DNA from: Antedon mediterranea
Taxonomy: Eukaryota; Echinodermata; Crinoidea; Comatulida; Antedonidae
DNA: 64,000 bases
Reading direction: 5' to 3'
NCBI RefSeq assembly: GCF_964355755.1
Contig: NC_092675.1
Coordinates: forward strand, 17,623,312-17,687,311
This document shows positions 1-13,700 of the stretch, in pieces. Below the pieces are notes generated by a model that searched no databases, was not told the origin of the DNA, and saw nothing but the letters and a program-made list of their open reading frames with translations. A program made the translations under genes and the position numbers. Position 1 is the stretch's first letter. Every line of letters starts with the position of its first letter.

Positions 1-629
1 TTGAGAAATAGAGATGCAGGTCCCCGGAAATTACACCTAAATTTGAAATATGGAAACGAAATGTATAATATATATTCAGTACCTACTTTCTTTTGAATAT
101 AAAAAGAAATAAATAAGCAGGACCAGCCCTACACCGTAAGTGTTGCTAAAGTACGAGCCAGCGAGGAATACAAATGCATGCAATCCATGCGGCCATGACG
201 GGATTCAGCAACATATATTATAAAAATACAGCGCGAGCCACACAAAAAGCCTAATTAATTTTCTATCCAGAAGCAAGTTCAGCTTCATTTTTATGCATAT
301 CCTAGTCCGACGGCGGATAGTCCAACTTTGAAGTTGGCCTAGACAGCTGATCTTTACAAATGTTCTAAAGGCCAACTTAACTATTTTGTTTCTAATTTTC
401 TGGCATTATAACGTTTTTTATACGTTTGAGGGCGCTAAACATAAAAGGATAAAAAAAAATCAAAGGATGCCACTGAAAAATAATGTTATAGTGTGCGCAT
501 TAAGGCCCTGTCACAGCCTTGAGGTCGTTTCCATGACATCAGATGCATTGATGTTGCCGCTTCATGATATGATGGAAATGGGGACCACAAAAAAACAGTA
601 GCTCGCATAGCTTTAACTCTATTCCACCA
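1..629. other. upstream non-coding DNA
   Basis: AT-rich sequence with several short open frames but no codon bias, domain or splice pattern that I can support. Nothing else is recognised before the tRNA-like relic. Confidence 0.6.
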
Positions 630-701
630 TAGAAGCGTGGGATTCGAATCCACGACATTCGTGTTGTTAACACGACGCTCAGTCGACTGAGCTACCGGTC
701 A
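630..701 (-). pseudogene. tRNA-Val(AAC)-like relic
   Basis: On the minus strand a 72-nt segment folds like a tRNA. It has an A-box/D arm (TAGCTCAGTCGACTGAGC), an anticodon stem TCGTG/CACGA around loop TTAACAA (anticodon AAC, valine), and a T arm with loop TTCGAAT containing the B box. The acceptor stem pairs poorly (TGACCGG against GCTTCTA) and the last T-stem pair is A-C. It is therefore probably a tRNA pseudogene or the head of a SINE rather than a working tRNA. Confidence 0.6.
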
Positions 702-801
702 TCTTGTTTATTAAAATGTTAATACAAGCTTTCGTTCCCATATGACGTTCATGAATATGCATAGTTATGACGCCACGACGAATTACGTAATATGAAACGC
801 A

Positions 802-832
802 TATAAAAAGACTGTACGTCAGCTATTCAGTC
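802..832 (+). promoter_or_regulatory. candidate core promoter A (TATA + initiator)
   Basis: TATAAAAAG begins at 802 and an initiator-like TCAGTC lies about 25 bp downstream at 827. A possible splice donor (GGTAATTC) follows at about 856. It could drive a 5' leader exon of the downstream gene, which would need an intron of nearly 7 kb. Pattern only. Confidence 0.25.
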
Positions 833-1934
833 GTCAACTTTGTGGAGCAACGGGTAATTCTCTGTTTTCTCCAGCCTAGAAAATACACATTTATATTTTG
901 TATAATTAGATATTTTGTGACAAAATGGCTGGAAGTAAAGTTAAATGGTTTTTATCTAGATACCTGTTTTGTTTAGGTCTGGTAAATCTGTAATATTACC
1001 TGACAAACAACTTCACCAAGTAGCATACAGTTCGGACAGGAGACTATAGTGTTTTGTATTTGAAACTAATTATATGTGTAGGTAAACAATTATCGACTTT
1101 AACAAATATTTACCCTTGATTTAGAATTACAATGACTACTATTTTAAAACTCGGAATAACACATAAAACTATACAAAAGGAAAAAGATAATCAATGATAA
1201 AAATAATGATTTAATTAAAGAAATTCGTGTTATAAAACTCTTTCAACTGTTTATTGTTATTGCAAAGGTTTTTGTTCTTTGTGTTGTTATTCTTTTTATG
1301 AGGTCAGGAAAGCCGTAGACGTGACCATCAATGTTGATAAATGATAATAATCCTGGTGGCCGCCACGTTCATTTGGAAGACCTTTATCACCACCAAGCTC
1401 GATCAATATCGGTAAATATGCTATTAATTGATAAACCAATATAAAATCACTCAATTTGTGTACATTGTAATTACCAATATATACCAAAAACTAGAACGAC
1501 AGAGATAGTGTATATCAACAGGGACATTGTGAAGCACACACATTTCGAATGTTTGTCACTTGTTACAGGTTGTCACTTTTAACTGTACACTAAAAAAAAA
1601 ATCACATTTTCAAGTTAACATTATCTTATTTATTTTAAGATTTTTGTTAATGAATATACTATTACCTACAATTCATTACTCACTAATATTATGATACCCT
1701 CTCTCTCTATAAGAACATTTTAAAGTTCAAAAGACCCACTTTTATTGCTTCTTTTCTTGTTAGTTAGTCTATAGTTATTTTGGTCAGTAAATACAGGTCC
1801 GCTATACTTTCTTTTTTGTAAGATCTTCTATTAATAGTATTGCTGTATTGTTTCATTATTATATATTACCATTTTTTTTATTGTATTTTTACTATTGATA
1901 GAAATTAAGAAATGTTGAATTAACTTATTCGTAA

Positions 1935-2345
1935 GTACCGTAAATCTTCTAACCCACACTCTAATAGTAACCCACCTTCTAATACTACCCACCTTATAAG
2001 TCAATCTATAATAATAACCCACTCTAATAGTAACCCTTGGGAGTAGAGTAACAAAAACTAATGATGCAGCCATATTTTGAAAATAAGGAGATAATGCATG
2101 TTGATCTCGGGAGTGGGGAGGATTGAGTGTCTTTTAGTTTATAAAATAAAGTTTTACATAAAGAGTTCAACAACCAAATTTGTTTATTCGTATTGTTTTA
2201 TTATTTTGCTATGAGTTGCTGACTGGGAAAGTTGAGGGTGGGTTACTATTTTCATGTGCCTAATATTTTTAAATTAGTAATATAGTAACCCACTACTCTA
2301 ATAGTAACCTCCCCCCACCCCTTCTAATAGTAACCCACCTTAAAA
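1935..2345. repeat. degenerate CTAATAGTAACCCAC minisatellite
   Basis: Two patches (about 1935-2045 and 2285-2345) repeat the phrase CTAATAGTAACCCACCTT with variation. They are separated by unrelated AT-rich DNA. No coding potential is seen here. Confidence 0.6.
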
Positions 2346-4380
2346 AACAATTAAAGAATATTAACCCAGGGTTACAATTAGAGGATTTACGGTATTCAAA
2401 CAAACAACTACATTATAATATTTATTCCAATACGTACATTATACGCTATAACACGTATAATACTATATACGTGCATTTTAATACATTCATTAAAATAACA
2501 TGTAATGATACAGTATATATGAATATTCTATCTGTTTGCTGAAATAATGTTTTTTATATTTTTTTTTCTACTTGTTTTTTCTATTTATCTGTTATCTATT
2601 AAACATGCATTGAATAGAAATAATCTTAATATTAAATGTGAACGAAGCAAGAGCCATAAAAAAGCTTCTAAGTCAGCAAAATTCTGGCCTATTATTAGAT
2701 CGATTTGAACTGCAAACTTTGTATGACTTTGATGGAAGTCAAGTGATGCGGCTGTTAACAATTCATTTTTTCCGAATAAGTTACACTTAAAGGTAAGAAG
2801 ATCATGACCTTATCCAACAATATGTAGTCAATCTTTAAACCGTCAATCAAGAGCAGCATTTATAAAGAAGATGTTTTGCATTTGGTTCGGTCTTTCATTA
2901 CATGAAGTACACAAATGTATAATTTCTTCAACATCAGCCTAAAACGGCTATCACCTGTTCATGTTATGTAAGAGAAGTAGAAGTAACACCTTCAACATCA
3001 CCTATAACCAATTCCATCGTTCTCCATTTTAAAAGTTGGAAAAGTATAAGTAGAAATACACAAACAACAACAATTATATTATTAGAATTGTCTATTTACG
3101 GGTATTCATATCATTTTAACCGACGTTTGTATCGTCCTACACATCCTCTCCGTCACCTGCAGGCATCCTTATTCTGTTGACATTTATCATTGCCATCATT
3201 GGTTTGATATATTTTACATTTTTTTTTATTCAGAAAATAAATGTACGTTAGTGGCTTTGCAATTTATTTTATTGATCAAACTAAAACAGCCAGGCCTACT
3301 TTACTCTAACTATAGTATTCCTGTAAAACAGCAGTAAGCCAGACCTACTGATATTCAATGTAGGGCCTAACACGTGGACCAATTTGAAACTGTTTATTCA
3401 ATGAGATTTCTCCATGAGTCTAAATCAATGTAATATGTGGTGGTGGTAAATTATAAATAAAGCATTATTAAAGATAGGTCTAATACAAATATGTTACTCA
3501 ACAACATGTTGAAATGTGGGTTACAAGGTCATGTCCTTAAATCATGCCATGTTTACAATAAACGCGAGAGGCTATTTTACGAGTTATACATTTCACCAAT
3601 TATTTCGAATATAATTATACACATCAAAATGTCAAGAAACATATTGCAATTCTTATGATTGTTTTTAGTTGGATCCAACACATGTTATCTATCTAATATC
3701 TATATATCTTTTCATCTGTAGCTGACCTGGATATGAAGCGCTTTTCGTCATTATGACTGACCTGGATATTCTGGATAATTGCATGCAACACTATGGTTCT
3801 GGTAGTTCTCCCAACCTTACGTTCAGCGGGGATTTAATCACACAAATTAGCCTGAAGTCCGTGGTGCCCGTATCATAGGAACTATGATGTTCCTCAACCA
3901 AGTCTTCCCTGATACACAGACGCACATTTCCCTTTCTGTATCTTGGCTAAGTATCATTAATATTGAGAAGAACTATGCCATATGTGTTAATACAGCAACG
4001 TTAATCTGGTGACGATATAACATATTCATTTGTTGTATCCTCTTTTTCATGATTTTAAATAATATTAAATAATAATCAGTATATTCTTCACATTGATCAT
4101 AATGTAATAAACTCGAAACACTAAGCAACTCTGCTTACATTATCACGGAAAAACGCTTATTTTATTAAATGCATATTAAGTTATGCTGATCGAACTTTCA
4201 AGAAAATTCTTACACACACAGCAACTAACTTTTAGATGGAAACCAGTTTCTTGCATTTATATTCAGTTGATTAAAGTTCAAAATTTGAAAACTGAAACGT
4301 CAGCAACTTTCTTTGGTTATCCGTGATTTATTAATTATCATACGATAAAAAGTTTAGAAACTATAATGGATGATTCCAAA
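2346..4380. other. upstream non-coding DNA
   Basis: AT-rich intergenic or first-intron sequence. Read on both strands, it shows no module-like cysteine pattern, splice-flanked reading frame, RNA gene or clear transposon end. Confidence 0.5.
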
Positions 4381-4387
4381 ATATTAG

Positions 4388-4522
4388 CCAATCAAAACCG
4401 TAGATGTGTAACTCTTGAAGTTTATAAGAGAAGATTTCGACACTGATTCTGTACTGGGAAACCTGTTATTGAGTGAGGTTTTATCAAGGAACTTCTTCAA
4501 CATTTTGCTCGTTTTATATTCG
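4388..4522 (+). promoter_or_regulatory. candidate core promoter B with 5' leader exon
   Basis: A CCAAT box (4388) is followed 35 bp later by TATAAG (4423). About 100 bp after that lies a strong donor (TTC/GTAAGTAC, intron starting at 4522). The layout fits a TATA promoter with a short untranslated first exon (about 4453-4521) spliced to the acceptor before 7634. It is a better fit than candidate A but is unsupported by transcripts. Confidence 0.3.
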
Positions 4523-5459
4523 TAAGTACTTTTTTTACTTCTATGATAAAACTAGACAAATTTATGTAGTTTATTCTTGGTGTTCCAATGATTTTCACAT
4601 GTGGGTTTTAAATATAGCAAATGTGTGTAATGAAATATATAATTTTCATAAGTTTGTATTATAATAGCCAACTTTAGTTTGCAACTGCGAGTTGGTATTG
4701 CCTGTCTATAAGCTACTAGCGACAATTTTTTGATTACAAAGACTGTTATTTGATTCACTGAGTTCATAAACCTCGGTAAACTATGTGCATGGCCCGGTGG
4801 TATACACTAGCAAACTCTCTGAGATACCTTTTTTCAACGTTTGCAGTGTAAACCAGTTAGGCAAACTGCAGAAAACCAGTTTACAAAAATTAGTTTACTT
4901 TCTGACTGAAAAACTCAGCAAATTGAATAGTTAACAGTCTTTGCGGTGATGTTATTCCCCGAATGGACCAAATGACAACCCCAAGTATAAGTGTAGATAA
5001 GCAACTGCTTGAGTTTTCAAACAAAAGTAAATACTGTCAAATTTGCTAGTGTTTACAGTTTGCCGAAGTTTCTACAACTGGTCTAAACTTTTGAAAGCTT
5101 TTCGTGCCAAAGTTTATAAACTAAAGTTTTAGATCTTCATTTAAAGTATTTTCTGTAAAAATTGAAATTATTTTTTTTTTACATTTTAAATCAAACTTTT
5201 TTCTTCTCTCGTTGCTTCTGCTTCCTTTCTATTAGACTACTTTTTCTCATTTGTTTAAAGACACAATTAATATGGAACAAGAATTTCAATGTTTAATCAA
5301 AATTCAGTGGACAACAATTTATAAGTCTAAATTAAAATAAATTATGAAAACTTAATTATCAATATTTACTGTCATTTTTAATCAATTCAATTTAATTGCC
5401 TTGACATGGCAAATTTGTTTCAATTGTTTGATAAACAATGGTCAATACGATATATATAA

Positions 5460-5650
5460 TTAATTAGATGTTTTGCCCTACTCTGACGTAATTTGTACTT
5501 TATACTAAGTACATTTGAGAATACTAGCAAAAAAATTCGCAAGTAGTTCTCGGGTGAGACTCCAACCCACGACCTCCAGATGACTAGCCTGGCGTTCATA
5601 CCTCTAGACTAAAGTACAAATTACGTCAGAGTAGGGAAAAACATCTAATT
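5460..5650. mobile_element. palindromic element with tRNA-like centre
   Basis: The left arm (about 5460-5503) and right arm (about 5608-5650) are near-perfect inverted repeats of about 40 bp, containing CTACTCTGACGTAATTTGTACTT. The centre, read on the minus strand, carries a B-box-like GTGGGTTGGAGTCTC. Likely a foldback element or two head-to-head SINE fragments. Confidence 0.55.
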
Positions 5651-6618
5651 ACTCAACTCCCTGACGAAAAACTACAATTACGATATATAGTTTTTACAAT
5701 GAATGGTTGTATTGTGCTGGATGTGTTTTTCTAGTTTGTAATTTTACATACAATTTGGCCGTTGGACCACCAAATGTAATAATATTTTTAATGTGCAATA
5801 AAATTAATAATAATATTTCTACTACAATGGGTTCCTGCAACTTTCTATAACTTCTTCGACATTGGACATTACCGTTGATGAAATTCTAAAAAAAAAACGA
5901 CAAATGAAAGACTCGATTAAGAGTTTAACATTTATACTGAACAGCGGGAAAAAGAATCATAACGAAAAAAGATAATTTGATTCTCTCAACTCAGTAGGCC
6001 CCTATTCTAAAATAAGAACTTTATTCCTAACCCGACGGCATTTTACATAATCATCTGGATATCAAACCTAATCATTTGATGGTGCCTTAGATATTATTAT
6101 CTTAATATACGTTACAATACTAATTCTATCTATGTTCAGCCCGTCTTTTCATTCACAAACTTATCAGGGTGTGTGATGAGAACTGTGTTATAATTGAAGA
6201 AAGTGGGTGGAGACATCTGTAGTATAATTTCTGGTCCAATATTATTTCCTGTTTTGAGGAGTTAAACCCAATAAACAAGGTTAAGCTCTATACAACATGA
6301 CCGCAAAATTAGTTAAAATGTTGGGTTGTTTTAATGTAAAAGTCGTGACCTTTCATTGCAAAATATTTCGGTCCTGGCTCAAGTTTACTTTCTGATGCAT
6401 TCATTTCATTATCCTAACTTCTATTTATGTTGTTATCGGTTCTGTAACACTGTGTGCACTATTGCTGAAACAGCGGCATGATAAAATAAAATAAATAATA
6501 ATTTGGGGCATGGATCCCTAATATCAAGAAAACTTCAGTAGGACAGTATTTCCATTATTACTATCGTTGCAGACTTGAAACTCCCGTCGCAAACTTCTGT
6601 TTTCACATTCTAATTCTA

Positions 6619-6764
6619 AAGCTCTGTTGTTTACACTATCAAATACAAACAAATATGATGTGCCCATATATGGAAAACATAATGATGTCAATGTCATATC
6701 ATTACCATATTTGGGCACATCAAACTTTCTTTGTCAAACTAGTTTGATAGTGTAGACTGAGCTT
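6619..6764. mobile_element. MITE copy 1 (AAGCTCTGTCTACACTATC family)
   Basis: Near-complete copy with both terminal inverted repeats (AAGCTCTG... and ...GTAGACTGAGCTT) and the family's internal words GATGTGCCCATATATGG and CCATATTTGGGCACATC, themselves inverted. Non-coding. Confidence 0.75.
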
Positions 6765-7633
6765 AATTCAAGTCTAAAACCATATGCATTCTCTTCTCTA
6801 AAAAATACGGGGGAAATGTTGACTTAAACTTGAACTTTTCTGGAATAAATTCAATGTTAAATATTGTCTCTTGGAACTTTTGAACTTTGTTAACAATCAC
6901 CTCATGTTTAACAAAACTGTTGGCTTTTCTAAAAAACCTTGAAAACTATACCAATGACGTTATTCCTGAAAGACATTTCAATGAACTTCGTTATTTTCTC
7001 CCATGTGACGTCATTAAATACCCTGGATAGAAGTCGACAATTAATATAGCAGACAAATCTTCTAAACGAATTTGAACGCTCTAATAAATTATTAATGTTA
7101 CTTGTATTCCTCTAAGACCAAACTATTTAAACAAAACACTCGTTCTTCTATACCTAATAATATAATATAAAGATTTATATTCAAATCTGAGTTTTAAGCT
7201 CCTAAACATACCAGTAACTAAAATAATTTAAAATGACATTCGGATTATGACCAGGCTGCATGAAATGTTCGCGCAAGGTACCATACCATTCTTGTCCTAT
7301 TAATTCCTATATAAAATAGTCAATATTTGACTCCCTGGACATAAAACATGTTCACAAGGGGGAAAAGAATGGGACACTACAGCAGGGAACCTCAAGCGAA
7401 AATATAGACAATCGGACCAGCTCTATCAGTATCATAAATTATTTTAAGCCTCGTTGTCAATAAAAGTTGTCAAGTATTGTAAACAGACAATTATTAAATT
7501 AGTTTCCCTTGATGAAAATAAATCTACATTAACATGTGTCATAAAACAAGTATTTCTATCCTATTTAGATTAAACCAATTTTTTTATTAAATAGGTATAT
7601 CGTGATTAAGAAGTGATATCTTTTTGTTTTTAG
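6765..7633. other. non-coding DNA before the first coding exon
   Basis: AT-rich sequence ending in a pyrimidine-rich acceptor (TTTTTGTTTTTAG, AG at 7632-7633). This suggests the coding start lies in a second exon whose 5' UTR begins at 7634. Confidence 0.45.
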
Positions 7634-7731
7634 AATTGCAAGAAAGCCTGAATAAGGTTGCTTGCGAACGCAACATCAATATGAAGGTTTTCGTTTTATT
7701 ATCGTTAGCAGTTGTTACAGCTGCTCAGGTG
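7634..7731 (+). CDS. E1: 5' UTR end and signal peptide exon
   Basis: The likely exon runs from the acceptor at 7634. The ATG is at 7681 and encodes MKVFVLLSLAVVTAAQV, a compact signal peptide: one Lys, a hydrophobic core and small residues near a probable cleavage after TAA. The donor is GTAAGT at 7732 and the exon ends in phase 0. This start is chosen because it is the only one giving a secretory leader in frame with E2 and E3. Confidence 0.75.
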
Positions 7732-10700
7732 GTAAGTCTTTAATAATCATTATTCAAATATGCTATAATATCGCCGATTATGGTCACCTCTGCCTTTTTG
7801 TCGTGTTCTTCTAATGTATATTAGCTTGAAAGAAAAGAATCGTTTACCTTATATTATTCGTTTATGCATGAAGTTTTCATGTTCAATTTGTTCGTATATG
7901 CTATCACGTGATCAAGTGATCAGGGGTGTGATTTCAATAATCAATCAATGTCGGGCTATTCCATGGTAGCAACAAAATAATTAAAACGGATAATGATACC
8001 TCCGCTTGGGTCAAAATGAATGAAATTAATATTATATTGTGCTTTAACTACTTCCATGTGTAGTTAAATGCATTTGACACAATAACCTCGGCTGTTTAAA
8101 TCAGTCACCATCTTTCAATGTTTTTTTGGAATGGAAACAATTAAGGCTACCCATCTTAAAATCCAATATGATAGAGGCCAATAGCCTCACGGTGGGAATT
8201 TATGGTCACATTCAGTGTTAAAATTTGTGAAAACTCGTTTGATGAATGATGCTCCTTCATTCTAGTTTGTTTATTGTATAGTAGGCCTACAATAATAATA
8301 TTGTCTAGGCGCGCCTAGGCCTAGGCCTATAGGCCTATATAGTTGTAATTTCAATTTTGAATAGGCCTACACTTTCAAATGTATTTTCATATTATGGACT
8401 ATAAAAGAATTTTAGTATCGGTATCAGTATAACCATATTACATTATTAAAATTATTTAGTTTTAGGTATCTGTCTGTAATGCACCTTGATTTTTTTTTTT
8501 TGTGATAAGGCCGCTTGGTGCATGTATGTAGGCTACATACTTTACTAACTAAAGGCATGACGTAATTTATATATGGGTATTTCCCACAGTCAAGAAGTAA
8601 AGCGCGCCACCTTCAAATTTCTAAAGCTTTTTGCTTGCTTTTACCCTTTTTGTTTTGTTGGCCTACAAGCTATTACACTTCAAAGGCTTCGAAGTAGCTT
8701 TACTCTAATAAAATTGACTGGTAAAATATTGTTTATGAATTACTACAGTATCTCCTCACAAAGGATATTATATCCTAGAAAATGTAAGTAGGAAAGTAGA
8801 TAGGAACCCAAAGAAAGTAAGAACTAGCCTAGTTAGGCCCAGCAGGTAGTCAAAACGTCGTAAAGAAAAAATCACCGGCTCAACGGCGGCCCAACCGATC
8901 ATATGCCCCGGCCTACTATAGGCATAGGGATAGGCTTGTCAAGCTAGGTAGGTAGATTAGCTAGCTCGGAGGCTAAAAGCTAGTAGTATAGCCTAGTCAT
9001 ATCCACTGAGAAGCTATCTAGCCCTAGCCTAGCGAAAGAGCCTGCAGTGCAGTATCCGGTTTACGATGCACGACCGATTTCTTCTGACACCCAGTATCCC
9101 CTGAGCAGGGAGGATCTGGGAGTTGTCTGAGGCTGCAGTGACCATATGAAGTTTACTCCAGTGGCCTACCAGACAGAGAAAAAAGTTCAAATGCAGGGTC
9201 GCAAACAATAACATATCTATCTAGCCTAGAACGACTAGCCTAGTAGTCGTATATTATGCACTGTATATGCAACATATATTTAAATTAAAAAGTATTTATT
9301 TTTGTTTTTAACATATTTTCTGTAGTTTCCCAAGATTGACAGAGAAACTGATTGTGAGTATGCGTTAGATCTGTTTTTACATTTGTTGTGATAGGATTGC
9401 TTGCTTTAGACTAAATTAGTACTAAGTAGACCATCTTTCTTTTGTTTTACAAGATTAAAAAAGAAATTGTCTTTCTTTCTTATTTAAAATACAAAAATCA
9501 TCACTATTCGGCATACACACATGAATCCGTAAGAAGTACTAGACAAAAGACCTAGACGATGACATGATTTAAATTTAATTTATTTTCAGTACTTTGCCAA
9601 CCATGTTGGAGAGAGAAGTCTCGCATACAAACCTTTGTCTTCGGAAGCTCACCAAAGTACATATCCACTGAGCATGTACCTCTATGCAATGTTGTTGGCC
9701 TCTATGAGCCAATGCAATGCTCTGATGGACAATGCTGGTGCACTACCAAGTGTGGTATGGAAATACCAAACACTCGCATGCAAGGCTCTGTCACGTGTAG
9801 TAAGTATTTTTTTAAGCAAAACTGTTGCCATGATTTGAACGATTTGCACAATTTCAAATTGTGCAATGATTTCATTGCACAATTTTCTTGGTTTATCAAA
9901 TACTGAAAATGTGTTAATACCTATTTCAAATTGCGCTGTACATTGCAGGTGAAGCATTGCTGGCAACATACTCTGCACCATGCACAGGTGTAACAGCAAT
10001 ACCAGGTTACACCCCTGCCTGTGACGAGAATGGCTTCTTTCAGCCGAAACAGTGCAATGTTAATGAGTGTTGGTGCATTACAGTATGTGGACAGGAAGTC
10101 AGTGAAACTCGTACTCCTATTGGACAGCCATTAGACTGCAGTAAGAACTTTCCTCAATTCAATTTCTTTTATTTCGGAAATATTCTAAAAATTGTCTAGT
10201 CTATTTCATGCTTAGCTTACCTAAATGTTTTTATGAACACTATCAAGCATAACATAGAACCATGCATTTCAAATACTTTAGCTGGGATGTAGCTATGTAT
10301 ATTGGCGGATGGGGGCTAAGGTTGGGTGGGCTTAGGCTAATAATTAAATCCATGCGTTAGGACCTGTTTCTGCTCCAAAAACCTATTTTATGTATTATTT
10401 GATGGATTATAAACTAATTTAATTTTGTTATGATTTTTATTTAAAGGTGCAGTGATGCAGAACCGTGTGTCAACTAGCGAGCCAATCGTGGCCTCCACAT
10501 CATGTGCTGATGGATCTGCTCCTCTTAATTGTGACCAACAAAACATTTGCAATCGATTGACATGTAACGGGTACCCTAGTGCCATTTGCAGACCAAATAC
10601 TTGCAAAGGTTGTATTATTGAGTGGTTCAACAGTGAGAATTCTAAACTGACATGTACAGATAGTAAGTGAATTATTGGGAAACAATGCATTTAAATCGAT

Positions 10701-13700
10701 CAGAAGTGATAACAGTCTGGTTGTATTTTATTCATTTCATTTTTACTAATGACACTTACTATCTATTTGCTATGTTACCAGTGATGATGGAGTTAATTAG
10801 TAGTAAAAACTCCAAAATGTTTATCCACTAGAGACCTACTAGGCTGATCCTGAATATGGACAGGTCCTCTGATCCCCCATTTGTGTATTTTTTACATTTT
10901 AAAATGGGGTACCAGACCTGACTAATTCCCCTTTTGATCTGTATATAAGAGTTGATGGAAGAGAACCTAAAACTGGCAAATAAATATCCCCTTTCTGCAG
11001 CAGTATGACCTTACTATATACACCTAGATCAAGTTTAGTGTAAACATGTTTGTTCTGGTCAGTGCGAGGTCAGTAAACAATGTAATTGTCATCCCTGGAC
11101 AGTTGTTTGACCTCAAACTACTCTGAAATGATCATTTACACCTCAGTTAACATGTCCCTGGCCTGTAGGTTATTCATATTCCATTAATTTCTTCATTTGT
11201 TAAAATTTTACAACAAATCTATTTTATTCCTTTATGCTTAAGTAAACAAAAGATTCAAATTGCAAATTTGCTCAAATAAAGAAGTTAAACCAGGGGGTAT
11301 AAAAATAATAGTATTGTTATACCCCCCTCGTTAAACGGTTATAATATTTCAATAGAATAACAGCGATTAAAAAAATGTGTTTATTGGTAACTTTCACGCT
11401 ACATTGGATAATAAGAATTACATTTTCTTGTACAGCCATTGTTATGACTGTTTGAAACGTGACTCTGGTTTAAAATGATAACCTCTTTAATCACTATCTC
11501 ATCTTGTTATCAAGAACTGTAGACGTGTTTCAGGTGTAATAACCTTCACTTTGTGTTTACTCCAATTGACCTGAAACATACTATTTATTGTAACTGATAA
11601 TGTATAATTAACAACTCCCTGGTATAATCATTAAGACCTAGAGCAACCAAATATGATTTTCTCTTAAATCATATTTATATCTAACAATTCAATACATGGT
11701 CCTCTGATACACAGTACTGATACTGATGTACTGTAAATATTGCATAAGTATTTAAAAACTTCAATCAACCAATTAGAAAGCTTAATAATCAGGGGCTACA
11801 CAATTACTTTTTTATCAACCTCATTGGTCATAGGGTCAAGTAAATTATAGTCGAGCTGTAGCTTGGTGGTTAAAGTGTTTGCCTTCCAATCCCAGGGTCC
11901 AGCATTCAATCCTGCTCCAATGCCAGCTAACTCATGGCTCTTTCAACTTCACTACTTAATCCTCAAATGAAACTGAGTTCATAAGCATGATAAATTATAA
12001 AATAGTTTTAACCATACTTGAAATTGGCGAGTTGCTCGCTGTTGGATGCGTTTGAAAGAATAAGGAGTAAATAAATATATGGTAGTTGCTTAATTCTTCT
12101 TCATTCTCCTTCAGTATAGGTTCTATACTGCGATTTGACTTATTTTGAAAACAAAAATATATTTTGGCATGAATGATGTGTCATACCTATGCTTGAGCTG
12201 AAATTAAAACAGCCAATGGTTTAGCTCGTAAATAACATGTCTAACTTCTTTACCATGCAAACACTAACACAGAATCTCCTTATAGTCATATTGGTGCACA
12301 ACATGACTAGTATCTTTTGTTATTTACAGACAAAGCTGGCCGTTGCCCCGCATACAACCTCATTGCTCCAGTAGACCAATCAGATTGCAGCTTCAGGTGC
12401 AACTCAGATGCTGACTGTAACGGAGCACACAAATGTTGTAGCACCGGCTGTGGCACCAAGTGTGTTGTAGCTAAAATGGGTAAGCAAGTATTTAATGTTG
12501 TAGCACCAGCTGTATTACCAAGTGTGTTGTAGCTAAAATGGGTAAGCAAGTATTTAATGTTGTAGCACCGGCTGTGGCACCAAGTGTGTTGTAGCTAAAA
12601 TGGGTAAGCAAGTATTTAATGTTGTAGCACCGGCTGTGGCACCAAGTGTGTTGTAGCTAAAATGGGTAAGCAAGTATTTAATGTTGTAGCACCGGCTGTG
12701 GCACCAAGTGTGTTGTAGCTAAAATGGGTAAGCAAGTATTTTATGTTGTAGCACCGGCTGTGGCACCAAGTGTGTTGTAGCTAAAATGGGTAAGCAAGTA
12801 TTTTATTTGCAGCATAAACATTTCCTTTAAGCTCTGCTTACACTATCAAACTAGTTTGACAAAAAAGTGTGATGTGCCCAAATATGGTAGTGATATACCC
12901 AAATATGATAGTGATATGACATCATCATGTCCATATTAAAAGCAGCCTATCGATGTGGTGGCATTAACTGCAATGTGGCAGAGTTTGTAGTGATTATTGT
13001 TATTACGATTATTGTAGAAAAATGGGGAAGCTGTCCAGCCTCAAAGTCATTCCTTGACAATACATGTAGCTACAGATGTACCTCTGATTTTGACTGTCTT
13101 GGAGATGAGAAGTGTTGTTCCAATGGATGCGGAAAGGTCTGCACACAGACCTTCAGGACTGGTATGAAACAAATCTAATGTTAAATGGCTCATAGCCGCT
13201 GGTTCTGACTGCCAAAATAACTCAATTATTTTCAATTTTGTGTTAACCTAATTTCAGATAAAATGAAAATATAAAAAAAATAAATAAATAAATAATTAGA
13301 TAAGTAGGTTATACTAGAATAGAAATGTTGTTTTATACAATATGCAGTTACGGTAATTTTATGCATAGCTGACTTATGATATTTTCGCTCTCAGAAAATA
13401 GGTTGTACACTTGAAAGTTATCCAATCACATCAAGTTGTAGCTCTTATAAATAATAATAATAATAATGATAGTCTTATATAGCACTAAATACCAATGTTT
13501 CTAAACGCTTTACGATCCATAAAATATCCTAAGATAACCAAAATTGATGAAAAGCAGAGGAACCATTTACACTGCTTTATCAAAATGTTGTTTACCGTTG
13601 ACTACAGCTAAGGTAGGAACATGCCCAGCTCCTAAAACCTTTGGTATGATGCAATCCAACTGTGCTGTTCAGTGCCGCTCTGATGAACAATGCTCATCTA

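Noticed and set aside
386-601. Open frame of 71 codons near the left edge
   Set aside because: No recognisable domain, codon bias or splice context; expected by chance in this AT-rich DNA.
9682-9999. Minus-strand open frame of 105 codons across E3-E4
   Set aside because: Covers TY1 exons and the intron in antisense; no homology and no start context.
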